NCBI GenBank assembly: GCA_020723385.1
Contig: DYIZ01000018.1
Location: forward strand, 1 to 58,437
DNA from: Candidatus Aquidulcis sp.
GTDB lineage: Bacteria; Chloroflexota; Anaerolineae; Anaerolineales; UBA4823
Reading direction: 5' to 3'
Length of the DNA stretch: 58,437 bases
How positions within the stretch are numbered: the first letter of the stretch is position 1; each line of letters begins with the position of its first letter. This document shows positions 42,590-51,575 of this stretch, piece after piece. The notes under the pieces are model-generated. The model was not told the origin of the DNA and ran no database searches. It was given only the letters and a program-made list of their open reading frames with translations. A program made the translations under genes and the position numbers.

Positions 42590-44059
42590 TCATCCGAGCT
42601 GTTCCAACAGCCCAATCGCCTGCCTCACCCGCTCGACCACTTTCTCTTTCCCGATGATGGCCATGCTCTCGAAGAGCGGCGGGCTGACGGTCTGGCCGGT
42701 GACGGCGACACGTAGGATGCCAAATACCTGCCCGGCGCTGAGACCTGTTTCTTCGACCAGCGCTCGCAGCGGCGGCTCGGCGGTCTCGTGGCTGACATTG
42801 GGGAGGGATTCGATGATGGAGAGACACTTCCGGGCGACCGCGGCCCCTTCGGCGGGGGTCATGCCCTTGGGGGTCAGGTCGGCCACGGAGGGTGTGACCG
42901 TCTCCCGGAAGAAGAAGCCCGCCCATTGGGGCGCATCATCCAGCGTCACCAACCGCTCGCGGATGATGGGGGCAATTTTCTGGAGCGTGGCGAGGTCGCC
43001 TTCTGGCAAATAGGGCTGGATGCGCCGCGCTAATTCATCAACCGGCAGGGCGCGGATGTGCAGGCCGTTGAAATAGTCGAGCTTGGTGAAATTGATCGCC
43101 GCGGGGGAGGGGTTGAGATGCTCGATGCTGAATTTTTCGATGAGGTCCGGCATAGTGAAAAATTCAGCGGCGTCATCGTAGCTCCAGCCCATCAGGGCAA
43201 TCCAGTTGACGACGCCCTCGGGGGTATAACCCAGGTCTCGTAGGTCCTTGATATAGATCGAATGCCCGTCCTGCATGGCGGCGGCGGTGTCGCGTTTGCT
43301 CATCTTGCCCTTACCGCTGGGTTTGAGCAGGATCGAAAGGTGGACGAATTCCGGCGGCGTCCAGCCGAAGGCGCGGATGATGTGCCCGTGCAATGGGAAT
43401 GTGGACAGCCACTCGGAGCCGCGAAAGACGTGGGTGATGCCCATGAGTTGATCGTCCACCATGGCCGCCAGGTGATACACCGCCAGCCCATCGGATTTGA
43501 TCAGCACGCTGTCGTCCAGCATGGCGTTCTCGACGGTGATGTCGCCGCGCAGCCGGTCGCGGACGGTGATCGAGCCGTCTTTGGGCATCTTGAAGCGCAC
43601 GACGTGGCGCTCGCCGTTTGCCACTCGCCGGGCAGCTTCGCCGGGGTCGAGGTTGCGGCAGAAGCCATCGTAATGCGGCGTCTCTTTGCGCTGCTGCTGC
43701 GCCTGGCGGACTTTTTCCAGCCGGTCGGGGGTGCAGAAGCAATAAAAGGCCTGCCCTTGCTCGATCAACTGGCGGGCATATTGTTGGTAGATTTCGCGCC
43801 GGCCGGTCTGGTAGTATGGCGCGTAGGGGCCGCCCACATCGGGGCCTTCGTCCCATTCGAGGCCTAGCCAGCGCAGGCTGTCCATCAATTCTTGCTCTGA
43901 GCCGGGGACGTAGCGTTTCTGGTCGGTGTCTTCGATGCGCAGGATGAACTGGCCTCCGGTCTGGCGGGCCAGCAGGTAGTTGTAGAGTGCGGTGCGCCCG
44001 CTGGCGAGGTGGGTGCGGCCAGTGGGGGAGGGGGCGAAGCGAACGCGGACGGGGGTCAT
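42590..44059 (-). CDS. gltX: Glutamyl-tRNA synthetase
   Basis: 489 residues from the ATG at 44059 (GGAG upstream). Class I synthetase: RFAPSPTG at the N-terminus, the HIGH-box region (residues 17-20, HLAS), RIEDTDQKRYVPGSEQ, FKMPKDGSITVRDRLRG, DDQLMGITHVFRGSEW, and the KMSKS box as GKMSKRDTA near residue 250. The C-terminal helical anticodon-binding domain is complete. It charges tRNA-Glu, and possibly tRNA-Gln if the host uses the transamidation route. The odd point is HLAS: the third position of the HIGH box is Ala (codon GCC) where Gly is nearly universal. It lies 45 bases from the stalked membrane protein gene. Confidence 0.95.
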   Translation of the reverse strand: MTPVRVRFAPSPTGRTHLASGRTALYNYLLARQTGGQFILRIEDTDQKRYVPGSEQELMDSLRWLGLEWDEGPDVGGPYAPYYQTGRREIYQQYARQLIEQGQAFYCFCTPDRLEKVRQAQQQRKETPHYDGFCRNLDPGEAARRVANGERHVVRFKMPKDGSITVRDRLRGDITVENAMLDDSVLIKSDGLAVYHLAAMVDDQLMGITHVFRGSEWLSTFPLHGHIIRAFGWTPPEFVHLSILLKPSGKGKMSKRDTAAAMQDGHSIYIKDLRDLGYTPEGVVNWIALMGWSYDDAAEFFTMPDLIEKFSIEHLNPSPAAINFTKLDYFNGLHIRALPVDELARRIQPYLPEGDLATLQKIAPIIRERLVTLDDAPQWAGFFFRETVTPSVADLTPKGMTPAEGAAVARKCLSIIESLPNVSHETAEPPLRALVEETGLSAGQVFGILRVAVTGQTVSPPLFESMAIIGKEKVVERVRQAIGLLEQLG

Positions 44060-44104
44060 AAGTGTGCTCCAGTGCAACAGTGATTCGGCGATACGGTGAT
44101 GCGG

Positions 44105-44944
44105 TCAGGGGTTGGCGATAAAGGTACGGACGCTCATCTCGAAAACAGGCATGCGATCATCGAAAACCTCCTTGCCTGTCGTAAAACCAAGTAGCCAGAT
44201 ATTGCTTCCAGATTGAAGCGCGTAGAGTGCGAATTTTACTTCCACCCTTATCTCATCTACGATGAGGGGATGTTCGACGAAAAGACGCCCGACTTCGCGT
44301 TGATCCAGAATCAGGGTTCTGCGGTCAACAACGTAATTATCAGTTGGCAAACCATTCGATATTTCTGTCAGCAGAGAATCCAACGAATAGTCGAGATCTC
44401 TCACAGGCTCACTCATAATCCGCACAATCGTATACACGTAAGTATTGCCCATGTTCGAATCAATGGCCCATATAGCGTTGGTCGCTGCCCCGAACAATTG
44501 AACTTCCCAATATCCTTCATCCATCTCGAAATCTGCCCCCAAACCCTCGATCTGCTGAAGAATGGCCTGTTTATCCGTGCTGGGATTGCCGCCAATGTAA
44601 CTCTCAGGCAGCCAAATCGCAGCGCCGCCGCCCTCAAGCTTCTTCCAACCCGGAATCGGTGTGGGCGAAGGGAGTGGGGTTGGCGTTGGACTGGGAGGAG
44701 GGGTAAGGGTAGGGGTAGAGGCATCAGTGGGAACTTGCGTAGCATTCGCCTGAGCTATTGCTGTGGGCGGTTTGACCTCGCTCGAAGGGGGAGCGCTAAC
44801 TGAAACGTACAGCCATACGCCAACGGCGCAAACGCATACCAGCGCCAGCGCCATACTTGCAAGAATAGAGATTTGAGCGCCGGTCATTCCAAGATAAGTG
44901 GGATTGCGCTTTCGAACTTCGCGTCGCGGCGTATATGAATACAT
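44105..44944 (-). CDS. Single-pass membrane protein with PT stalk
   Basis: 279 residues from the ATG at 44944, with GGAGG six bases upstream (the adjacent ATG at 44947 is too close to it). A basic cytoplasmic N-terminus (RREVRKRNPTYLG) and one transmembrane helix (ISILASMALALVCVCAVGVWLYV) are followed by a stalk rich in Pro and Thr (about 50-97), then a globular extracytoplasmic domain of about 180 residues beginning GWKKLEGGGAAIWLPESYIGG. That domain resembles PsbP/DcrB-like folds in its opening (AIWLP, then alternating strands) but is not assigned. It directly follows the Ser/Thr kinase, 33 bases away, so it may be its sensor partner or target. Confidence 0.72.
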   Translation of the reverse strand: MYSYTPRREVRKRNPTYLGMTGAQISILASMALALVCVCAVGVWLYVSVSAPPSSEVKPPTAIAQANATQVPTDASTPTLTPPPSPTPTPLPSPTPIPGWKKLEGGGAAIWLPESYIGGNPSTDKQAILQQIEGLGADFEMDEGYWEVQLFGAATNAIWAIDSNMGNTYVYTIVRIMSEPVRDLDYSLDSLLTEISNGLPTDNYVVDRRTLILDQREVGRLFVEHPLIVDEIRVEVKFALYALQSGSNIWLLGFTTGKEVFDDRMPVFEMSVRTFIANP

Positions 44945-44977
44945 CATGTTCCTCCGAGTGGCTGGATCGCACTGTCA

Positions 44978-46453
44978 CTAAACTGGCTTTTTCTCGATTA
45001 AAAACACACAGGCAGGGTCGCCTTTGGCGCGGCACTCTGTCTCGACGATGCGAAAATTCATGCCATCCGATCCCCAGGCGATTTCTGCCTGGAGATACCC
45101 GATCCATGAATAGCACACCGAATCCTTCGTCTTCCAGCCCCAGCAGTTTGGACAATAGCGAACACGCCAGATCCAGTGGGTGTCTGTCTCATCGGTTTCG
45201 ATGCCCTGGTCGGGGAAAATTCGCGCCAGGAATTTGAGGCCGGTGCGCACCTTTTCTTCGAGCGGCATCATTTTAAGCAGCGCCTGGGCAGCCTGTCGCC
45301 GGATTTTGCCTACGGGCGTCGTTATCGAGTGAAAGTGAACGCCCTCGCCGGCCATTCGTCCAACTGCCCGCAGACCGCGTGAGCCGTATATCTCGTAGAT
45401 AGCGTGCCAGAGCTGGCTGTATTTCTCGACCGGGAAATTGAGCTTCAGGTCGTCTGGGGGGAGGCATTCAATAAATTCTTCCAGCCCCGCCACGATTAGG
45501 ATACCGTTGAATTGTTCTGTTCCAAGCACATCTTTGGCAGCCAGTAAGTTCAGGCGCATGTGCTCGCAAGAGAAAAATGGCGGCTGGATCGCCGATGGGG
45601 GCGAGATAGGTGTGATATTGAAACGCGAGCCAGCCTCGACCGCCGCTGCTAAATCGTCGGCTAATGAACCGGCGCTGGCATAACGCTGCGCGGGCGACTT
45701 TGCCAGCGCCGTGTTGATTACGCTTTGTACAGCTTCGGGCAGGTCAGGGCGTTTGCCGATCACATTGGGTATGGGGGCGTTCGCATGGGCCAGCAGCACA
45801 CCCATCGGCGTGTCAGCCCGGAATGGCAATTCTCCCGTCAACATCTGGTAGAGTGTGACTCCCAGGGCGTAGATATCCACCGTCGGCGAGTCGCCGCCCC
45901 CGGCGGTCCAATCGGGAGCGATGTAATCGGGGGTGCCAATGATCCCGGAGACCGTAAGCTGGTGACTCTGGCTAGATTTGGCTAATCCAAAATCGGCCAG
46001 GTAAACGTTGCCTGGCGCGTCGAGCAGAACGTTGCCGGGTTTGAAATCCCGATGGATCACCCCTTGCTGGTGAGCATAATCTAACGCCTCGGCCATCTGG
46101 CGGATCATCCGCACGACTTCGCTGATCCGCATCTGTTTCTGTTGGCGGATATAGTCTGCCAGCGTCCCCCAACCCATGTAACCCATCACGATGTACGGCG
46201 CGCCGTCGCTCTCACCGAAATCATAGACCGGCAAGATGTATGGGTGTTGAAGGTGAGCGACGATTTGCGCCTCACGGAAGAATCGCTCCAGGAACGTTTT
46301 ATCCTGTTCGATCAGGCTGCGGTGAAGGATTTTAATGGCTACCTCGCGGCCCATCGAGACCTGTTCGGCGCGATAGATGGTTGCCATCCCGCCGCGGCCG
46401 ACTTCGTCTCGTATCCGGTACGGTCCGATTTCTTTGCCGGTCAAATCCACCAT
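44978..46453 (-). CDS. Ser/Thr protein kinase with C-terminal V4R-like domain
   Basis: 491 residues from the ATG at 46453. Kinase domain about 12-275: glycine loop GRGGMATIY (19-27), Lys41 in VAIKIL, Glu61 in REAQ, HRDFKPGN (134-141), DFG (154-156), and an APD triplet (179-181) in place of the usual APE. It is the PknB-type soluble kinase core but without a transmembrane segment or PASTA repeats. Residues about 290-491 are a V4R/XylR-N-like sensor: helical dimerisation part, then CPNCWGWKTKDSVCYSWIGYL and VETECRAKGDPACVFLI, with the conserved Cys and Glu of 4VR domains. It lies 22 bases after rodA at the end of the cell-shape cluster, suggesting a role in wall or division control. Confidence 0.88.
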   Translation of the reverse strand: MVDLTGKEIGPYRIRDEVGRGGMATIYRAEQVSMGREVAIKILHRSLIEQDKTFLERFFREAQIVAHLQHPYILPVYDFGESDGAPYIVMGYMGWGTLADYIRQQKQMRISEVVRMIRQMAEALDYAHQQGVIHRDFKPGNVLLDAPGNVYLADFGLAKSSQSHQLTVSGIIGTPDYIAPDWTAGGGDSPTVDIYALGVTLYQMLTGELPFRADTPMGVLLAHANAPIPNVIGKRPDLPEAVQSVINTALAKSPAQRYASAGSLADDLAAAVEAGSRFNITPISPPSAIQPPFFSCEHMRLNLLAAKDVLGTEQFNGILIVAGLEEFIECLPPDDLKLNFPVEKYSQLWHAIYEIYGSRGLRAVGRMAGEGVHFHSITTPVGKIRRQAAQALLKMMPLEEKVRTGLKFLARIFPDQGIETDETDTHWIWRVRYCPNCWGWKTKDSVCYSWIGYLQAEIAWGSDGMNFRIVETECRAKGDPACVFLIEKKPV

Positions 46454-46475
46454 TTTAGCCTCTTCACCCAATATG

Positions 46476-47579
46476 CTAAAACTCCAACGATTTGTGCCTT
46501 AAAATGACGGATTCCACCAATCCAATCCCCAACAGCAAGGATAACAGCGAACTGCCGCCGTAGCTGATGAACGGTAGCGGCAGTCCGGTGGCGGGCAGCA
46601 GCTTGAGATTGACGCCGATGTTGACGATGCCCTGGAAAGCCAGCAAAGTAGCCACCCCGTAGCAGATTAGCGCGCCATAGGTGTCGCGTGACAGGCGCGC
46701 CGCCCGCAGGCAGCGATACACCACGAACAGCAGCAGCGCAAACATCACCATGATACCCACAAAACCAAATTCTTGCGCCATGGCCGAGAAAATAAAATCG
46801 GACCAGCGCACCTTCAGAAACCGTAACTGCACCTGCGTGCCGAAGCCATAGCCCTGCCCGAACCATCCCCCCGACCCGATGCTGATCAACGCCTGCTCGA
46901 TATTGTAAGTGTCGCCGTGGCGGGCGTTGGGATCGGGCAGAATAAAGTTGATAATGCGTTTTTGCTGATATTCCTGCATGAACGGGTAGCCGGCAATCGG
47001 AGAAATCACCCCCAGCACGGCAAACAGGATCAGATGTTTGACTTTCAGCCCCGCTGCCCACAGCAGGGCAAACCACAGCACCATGATGACGATGGATGTG
47101 CTCAGATTGGGCTGGAGCACGATCCAGATGGCGATGCCGATGGTGTAAGCCAGGCTGAGAGCGATCCAGCGCAGGTCGCCGATCCTGGCCTGGTAGCGGG
47201 TGAAAAAGTCGGCCAGCACCAGGATGACGACGATTTTTGCCAGTTCGGAGGGTTGAATGAGAATCACCCCGGTGTCGAACCAGCGCGCCGAGCCATACAG
47301 CGCCTGCCCGGCGATGGTCAGCACGCCCAGAAACACGGCTGTGATGATATACATCGGCCCGCTGATCGAAGACCACAGGTGGTAATCCACCGCCGCGACA
47401 ATGAAAATGACGATGAACCCAACCACCGCGAAGATCAACTGCCGCTGCGGCAGGTTGGCCTCAGTCAGCTCGATATTCCCGGCTACCGTGGAGTTGATCA
47501 TGGCGATGCCAAAAATCGTCAGGATCGCCACCGCCCCCAACAGCCAAAAATCGAAATGTCGCCAGTTGGAAGTGGACAA
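46476..47579 (-). CDS. rodA: Rod shape-determining protein RodA (SEDS glycosyltransferase)
   Basis: 367 residues with ten hydrophobic segments, TTG start. SEDS signatures are present: GSARWFDTGVILIQPSELAK, IVLQPNLSTSIVI, the large loop with QQKRIINFILPDPNARHGDTYNIEQALISIGSGGWFGQGYG, DFIFSAMAQEFGFVG and LPATGLPLPFISYGGSS near the C-terminus. RodA polymerises lipid II into glycan strands together with PBP2. The order minE then rodA, nine bases apart, places it in the min operon and downstream of mrdA. Confidence 0.95.
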   Translation of the reverse strand: MSTSNWRHFDFWLLGAVAILTIFGIAMINSTVAGNIELTEANLPQRQLIFAVVGFIVIFIVAAVDYHLWSSISGPMYIITAVFLGVLTIAGQALYGSARWFDTGVILIQPSELAKIVVILVLADFFTRYQARIGDLRWIALSLAYTIGIAIWIVLQPNLSTSIVIMVLWFALLWAAGLKVKHLILFAVLGVISPIAGYPFMQEYQQKRIINFILPDPNARHGDTYNIEQALISIGSGGWFGQGYGFGTQVQLRFLKVRWSDFIFSAMAQEFGFVGIMVMFALLLFVVYRCLRAARLSRDTYGALICYGVATLLAFQGIVNIGVNLKLLPATGLPLPFISYGGSSLLSLLLGIGLVESVILRHKSLEF

Positions 47580-47588
47580 GCGCGGCTT

Positions 47589-47861
47589 TTACCCTCTCCG
47601 CCTGCGCTGGGCGGCGGCTCGTAGAGGAATATCCGCGATCAACCGCTGCTGGCGGCCTTCCTGCTCCATCTCGACCCGCACGGCATCCGGCTCGATCTCG
47701 ACATAGCGCGAAATGACGGCGATCAGCTCGTCTTTGAGCGCTTCCAGCTTGCCGGGGGCCAGATCGGTGCGGTCGTGAACCAGCACCAGCTTGAGACGTT
47801 CTTTGGCCTGGTTGGCGCTGCGGTGGTCCTTCCCCATCAATCGGTCGAGAAAACCAGACAT
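47589..47861 (-). CDS. minE: Cell division topological specificity factor MinE
   Basis: 90 residues. The N-terminal membrane and MinD-binding part (SGFLDRLMGKDHRSANQAKERLKLVLVHDRTDL) and the C-terminal dimer domain (LEALKDELIAVISRYVEIEPDAVRVEME) match MinE. The tail ends in five arginines (RRRRG-type). MinE stimulates the MinD ATPase and restricts MinC to the poles. One base separates it from minD. Confidence 0.95.
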   Translation of the reverse strand: MSGFLDRLMGKDHRSANQAKERLKLVLVHDRTDLAPGKLEALKDELIAVISRYVEIEPDAVRVEMEQEGRQQRLIADIPLRAAAQRRRRG

Positions 47862-47862
47862 A

Positions 47863-48666
47863 TCAGTCGCCTCCTGGCCGGAACAGGCCCTTGATGCGCC
47901 CTAAGAGACCGCCTTGGTTATCCAGCTCGAGAAAAGGCACAGAGTCTCCCTGTAAACGGCGCGCAATGTTGCGAAAAGCCTGTCCTGCCAGGCTCTTCCC
48001 ATCCAGAACGATCGGCGTGCCGCGATTGGTGCTTACCACCACCCGTTCGTCTTCTGGCACGATCCCCAACAAATCTATCGCCAACAGCTCCAGCACATCC
48101 TCGGTGGTCAGCATCTCGCCGCGCCGCACCATCTCTGGTTTGATGCGGTTGATGATCAGGCGCGCCGGACCTTTTTCCTCGGCTTCTACCAGCCCGATCA
48201 CGCGGTCGGCGTCGCGCACCGCCGAGACTTCGGGGTTGGTGATCACCACCACGATGTCGGCGGGCGCAATAGCGTTGCGGAACCCCCGCTCGATGCCCGC
48301 TGGCGAATCGATCAAAATCCAATCCGAGTCGGTGCGCAGATCATCGCACAGGCGCACCATGTCGCTGGGTGAGACCGCATTCTTGTCACGCGTCTGCGCC
48401 GCCGGGATCAGGTAAAGCTCCGGGAGACGTTTATCCCGGATCATCGCCTGCCGCAATCGGCAGCGGCCTTCCACCACGTCTACAATATCGTAAACGATCC
48501 GATTTTCCAATCCCATGACGACATCCAGATTGCGCAATCCAATGTCGCCATCAATACAAACAACTTTCTGCCCGCCGGCAGCCAGCGCGGCGGCCATATT
48601 GGCAGTGGCGGTCGTTTTGCCAACGCCGCCCTTGCCAGAACTGACTGTTACAACTTTAGCGACCAT
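47863..48666 (-). CDS. minD: Septum site-determining ATPase MinD
   Basis: 267 residues. Deviant Walker A SGKGGVGKTT at about residues 9-18, GDIGLRNLDVVMGLENRIVYDIVDVVEG, the IDSPAGIERGF switch segment and INRIKPEMV. The C-terminal amphipathic membrane helix (GLLGRIKGLFRPGG) that recruits MinD to the membrane on ATP binding is present. It oscillates or polarises with MinE and carries MinC. Middle gene of minCDE. Confidence 0.97.
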   Translation of the reverse strand: MVAKVVTVSSGKGGVGKTTATANMAAALAAGGQKVVCIDGDIGLRNLDVVMGLENRIVYDIVDVVEGRCRLRQAMIRDKRLPELYLIPAAQTRDKNAVSPSDMVRLCDDLRTDSDWILIDSPAGIERGFRNAIAPADIVVVITNPEVSAVRDADRVIGLVEAEEKGPARLIINRIKPEMVRRGEMLTTEDVLELLAIDLLGIVPEDERVVVSTNRGTPIVLDGKSLAGQAFRNIARRLQGDSVPFLELDNQGGLLGRIKGLFRPGGD

Positions 48667-48675
48667 GCTCCAGCC

Positions 48676-49350
48676 CTACTTTCCAGGATTCCAGGTTTCA
48701 GCAATCACATGCCCATCAACCCAGCGTGCTATCTCCGGCAGGGGTTTGCCCCGCCGCTGAGGGGTGATGGCGATATTTCCGGCGATGCGCAACTGAGTGG
48801 GAGATAAATCCAGCGCGCAGACCACCGATTGTAAGTTGCCCTCCGCCCCGGCGTGAACCGTCCCGCGCAGCCTGCCCCACACAACCACATCTCCCCCGGC
48901 GACGATCTCCGCCCCAGGGTTGACATCGCCGATGACGATCACGTGGCCGGGATGTTGCAGCTTGATGCCGGAGCGCAGGGTGCGGCGCACCAAAATGGCG
49001 GCTTCTCCATCGAGCGTGGTATCCACCGAGGGCGCTGGCCGTTCGGGGTGTGGCTTGAAAAGGCGGGTCGCCAGCCCGAGGGTTTGTGCGGTCTGCTCGG
49101 TGGTGGGCGAGTTGCTCAACACCGCCCACAAGGCGATGCCCTGCTCAGAGAGCATATCCCGCAGCCGGGAAAGCTCGACGGCGTGAAGGATCTGGTTCCC
49201 CACATCCAGCGCGACGCGCGCCCCGCGGAAAAAATCAACCCGATGCTGGATATTCTCCACCAACGTGCTTTGCAATTCAGGCCACTCCCCCTCCCCTAAG
49301 GTGACCAATAATCCTTCACGGATGCCTTTGATCTCGACTTTCGGACGCAT
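48676..49350 (-). CDS. minC: Septum site-determining protein MinC
   Basis: 224 residues. The N-terminal FtsZ-inhibiting domain (VEIKGIREGLLVTLGEGEWPELQSTLVENI) and the C-terminal beta-helix dimer domain (LRSGIKLQHPGHVIVIGDVNPGAEIVAGGDVVVWGRLRGTVHAGAEG) that binds MinD are both complete. The beta-helix sequence with GDVNPGAEI is diagnostic. First gene of min operon, with its own promoter whose -10 lies six bases before the start codon. Confidence 0.96.
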   Translation of the reverse strand: MRPKVEIKGIREGLLVTLGEGEWPELQSTLVENIQHRVDFFRGARVALDVGNQILHAVELSRLRDMLSEQGIALWAVLSNSPTTEQTAQTLGLATRLFKPHPERPAPSVDTTLDGEAAILVRRTLRSGIKLQHPGHVIVIGDVNPGAEIVAGGDVVVWGRLRGTVHAGAEGNLQSVVCALDLSPTQLRIAGNIAITPQRRGKPLPEIARWVDGHVIAETWNPGK

Positions 49351-49356
49351 GTTCGG

Positions 49357-49365
49357 ATTATAGCA
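49357..49365 (-). promoter_or_regulatory. Extended -10 six bases before minC start (leaderless)
   Basis: TGCTATAAT on the minus strand (49365-49357) is a perfect extended -10. Six bases (CCGAAC) separate it from the ATG at 49350, so transcription would begin at the start codon. This would give minCDE-rodA a promoter separate from the mre-mrdA genes upstream. Confidence 0.6.
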
Positions 49366-49448
49366 TAGGCGAGCGCAAGACGGCGCAAAACGGGCGCAAG
49401 GCCCTAGACTACGATTGGTGCATGTAGCCTAGCCCCTTGTGGGCGGAC

Positions 49449-51575
49449 TCACGGCCTCTCCGCTGCCGCATCAATCGCCTTTAGCTCGAAATAGGATTGC
49501 AATACCATGCGCACGATCGGCCCGGCGACCGGCGCGCCTTCGTTGCCGTTGTACACGAAAGCCACCACGGCGATTTCCGGGTCTTCGAAAGGCGCATAAG
49601 CCACCGTCCAGGCATGAGAAGGCCATTTGCCGTAGTCGCACAAGCCTTTGGCGAAGGCGTATTTGTCGCAATACTCAGCCGTGCCGGTCTTGCCGGCTGC
49701 CGATACCGGCAGCTTGTCGAACCCCGATACGTTGTCGGACAGGTCGCCCAGGGTGCCGACGCCGGTTGCAAGGTGCATCCCCTCTTGCACAACCTGAAAG
49801 ACCCACGGCTCGATGGTTTTCTTTTCGCCGGTCGTCTCGCAGCCGCGCAGGCTGTCGGTCGAAAAAACGTCAATGACCGCATCCTGGGTGAGATCCCACC
49901 GCAGATTGGGAATAAACGGCTGTATGACATTGCCTTCACTGTCCAGGATTTCTTTGACGATGGTGGGTTCCATCAGTTTGCCGTTATTGGCAATTGTTGC
50001 TGCCGACATGAGCACTTGCAGCGGGGTGGCAATCACGAAGCCCTGGCCCACACTCGAAATGTAGGTATCGCCGGTGGCCCAGCTCTCCCCCTGGGTGATG
50101 CGTTTCCAGGTGGGGTCCGGGATCAGCCCGTTGATTCGGTCAGGCAGGGTGATATCGGGCGCGTCGCCGTAACCCAAGGCGCGGGCGTAAGTTCCAAGAC
50201 GGCAAATTCCCAATCCCCCGTTAGGGACTTCGTCTTCATAGCCGCCGCCGACTTTGTAGAAGAACACGTTGCTCGAAAAGGCGATCCCGTGGAAAATGTC
50301 CAGTTCTCTGAATCCCTCGGGAGCCGCGCCATCCTTGTAGATCCAATCCACAAAATCACGCGACCGCCCCGGATCGTTGGGGAAATATTTGTTCGCAATC
50401 GTTATCTTGCCAGGGGTCGTGATGATGTCATCGGGTGTGACGACGCCCTCGTTCAACGCGCCCGTCGCCGTGACCAGCTTGAACACCGATCCCGCAGGCA
50501 GCCGGTCGCCAACGGCGTGGTTGAGCAGAGGATTGCGCGCGTCTTGTATCAATTGTTCGTAGTAGTAGAATGGAATTTCGCGAGCCATGCGGTTGTTCTC
50601 ATAGGTCGGGTACGACACCATCGCCAGGATTTCGCCGGTTTTGGGATTCATGGCGATGACTACACCGCTGGTCATCAATTTATCATCGAAGATAACGCGC
50701 TGGTTGAAATAATTGAGCTGATCAATCAAGATCGCCTCGGCAGCTTGCTGGAGGCGGGTATCAATGGTCAGGCGAACATTGTCGCCCGGTTTGGCAGGAA
50801 CTGGCTCGCGGGCGTTGCGCATAACCTGCCCGGCGCCATCAACTTCCACGGTGAGCAGACCATTATGGCCTCCCAGTTCATTCTGAAATTCCACCTCGAT
50901 GCCGGCGTAGCCCACCTTGTCGCGGTTTTCTTGAAATCCCAGGGCCACATAGCGCTCCTTATTTTCAGGGTTGATCGGGCCGAGATACCCCACGATGTTG
51001 GCGGTCAGCGACCCGGTGGGGTAATCTCGGATGGGAGTCACATCCACCCCAACGCCTGGCCAATCCACAGATTTCTCCTGAATGATCTGGGCGATCTTGC
51101 GGTTCACGTCGCAGGCAACTTTCACCGGGCTGAATGGCGCGGAGGTTTCCCCGTATTCGACGATTTGGATGATGCCGTGGTCGGATTTGCACTCGACGTA
51201 TGGGTCGAGCTGAGGGTCTACAATCCCCTGGCTGAGCGGTGTCCCGGTGAGAACGGCCAGCTCGCGAAAGATGCGCTGATCCTCGCTGATATCATCGGGC
51301 AGGTTGGCGGGGGTGATGATGATATTGTACGAGGGGATATTCTGCGCCAGGATGACGCCATTCCGGTCGTAAATGATGCCGCGCTCGGCAGGCACGTTGA
51401 TCTCGCGGATGCGGTTTTCCTCCGCCTGGGCGGCGTATTCTTGATAATTGACCACTTGCAAGAGGAATAAACGACCGATATAAACCAGGAATACCAATCC
51501 GATGACGATCAGGAATGCCGTGATGCGCCAGGGATTTAGATTATTATGTAAGGTAGACGAACCATTCTCGTTCAT
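49449..51575 (-). CDS. mrdA: Penicillin-binding protein 2
   Basis: 708 residues. One N-terminal transmembrane helix (about 17-40), then the pedestal with the conserved opening NVPAERGIIYDRNGVILAQN and IRDYPTGSLTANIVGYLG. The transpeptidase domain has SVFK (nucleophile Ser363, Lys366), SSN in IAFSSNVFFYK and KTG in AAGKTGTAEY. It is a class B PBP, the elongation-specific transpeptidase partner of RodA. The ATG overlaps the mreD stop codon (ATGA), so the two are translationally coupled. The 98 bases after its stop hold the minC promoter. Confidence 0.94.
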   Translation of the reverse strand: MNENGSSTLHNNLNPWRITAFLIVIGLVFLVYIGRLFLLQVVNYQEYAAQAEENRIREINVPAERGIIYDRNGVILAQNIPSYNIIITPANLPDDISEDQRIFRELAVLTGTPLSQGIVDPQLDPYVECKSDHGIIQIVEYGETSAPFSPVKVACDVNRKIAQIIQEKSVDWPGVGVDVTPIRDYPTGSLTANIVGYLGPINPENKERYVALGFQENRDKVGYAGIEVEFQNELGGHNGLLTVEVDGAGQVMRNAREPVPAKPGDNVRLTIDTRLQQAAEAILIDQLNYFNQRVIFDDKLMTSGVVIAMNPKTGEILAMVSYPTYENNRMAREIPFYYYEQLIQDARNPLLNHAVGDRLPAGSVFKLVTATGALNEGVVTPDDIITTPGKITIANKYFPNDPGRSRDFVDWIYKDGAAPEGFRELDIFHGIAFSSNVFFYKVGGGYEDEVPNGGLGICRLGTYARALGYGDAPDITLPDRINGLIPDPTWKRITQGESWATGDTYISSVGQGFVIATPLQVLMSAATIANNGKLMEPTIVKEILDSEGNVIQPFIPNLRWDLTQDAVIDVFSTDSLRGCETTGEKKTIEPWVFQVVQEGMHLATGVGTLGDLSDNVSGFDKLPVSAAGKTGTAEYCDKYAFAKGLCDYGKWPSHAWTVAYAPFEDPEIAVVAFVYNGNEGAPVAGPIVRMVLQSYFELKAIDAAAERP

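Noticed and set aside
49351-49448. Attachment site or terminator between mrdA and minC
   Set aside because: No direct repeat or strong hairpin; the spacer is explained by the minC promoter.
49497-51470. 657-codon open frame antisense to mrdA
   Set aside because: PBP2 motifs are all on the minus strand. The antisense protein shows no family features and is a codon-bias artefact.
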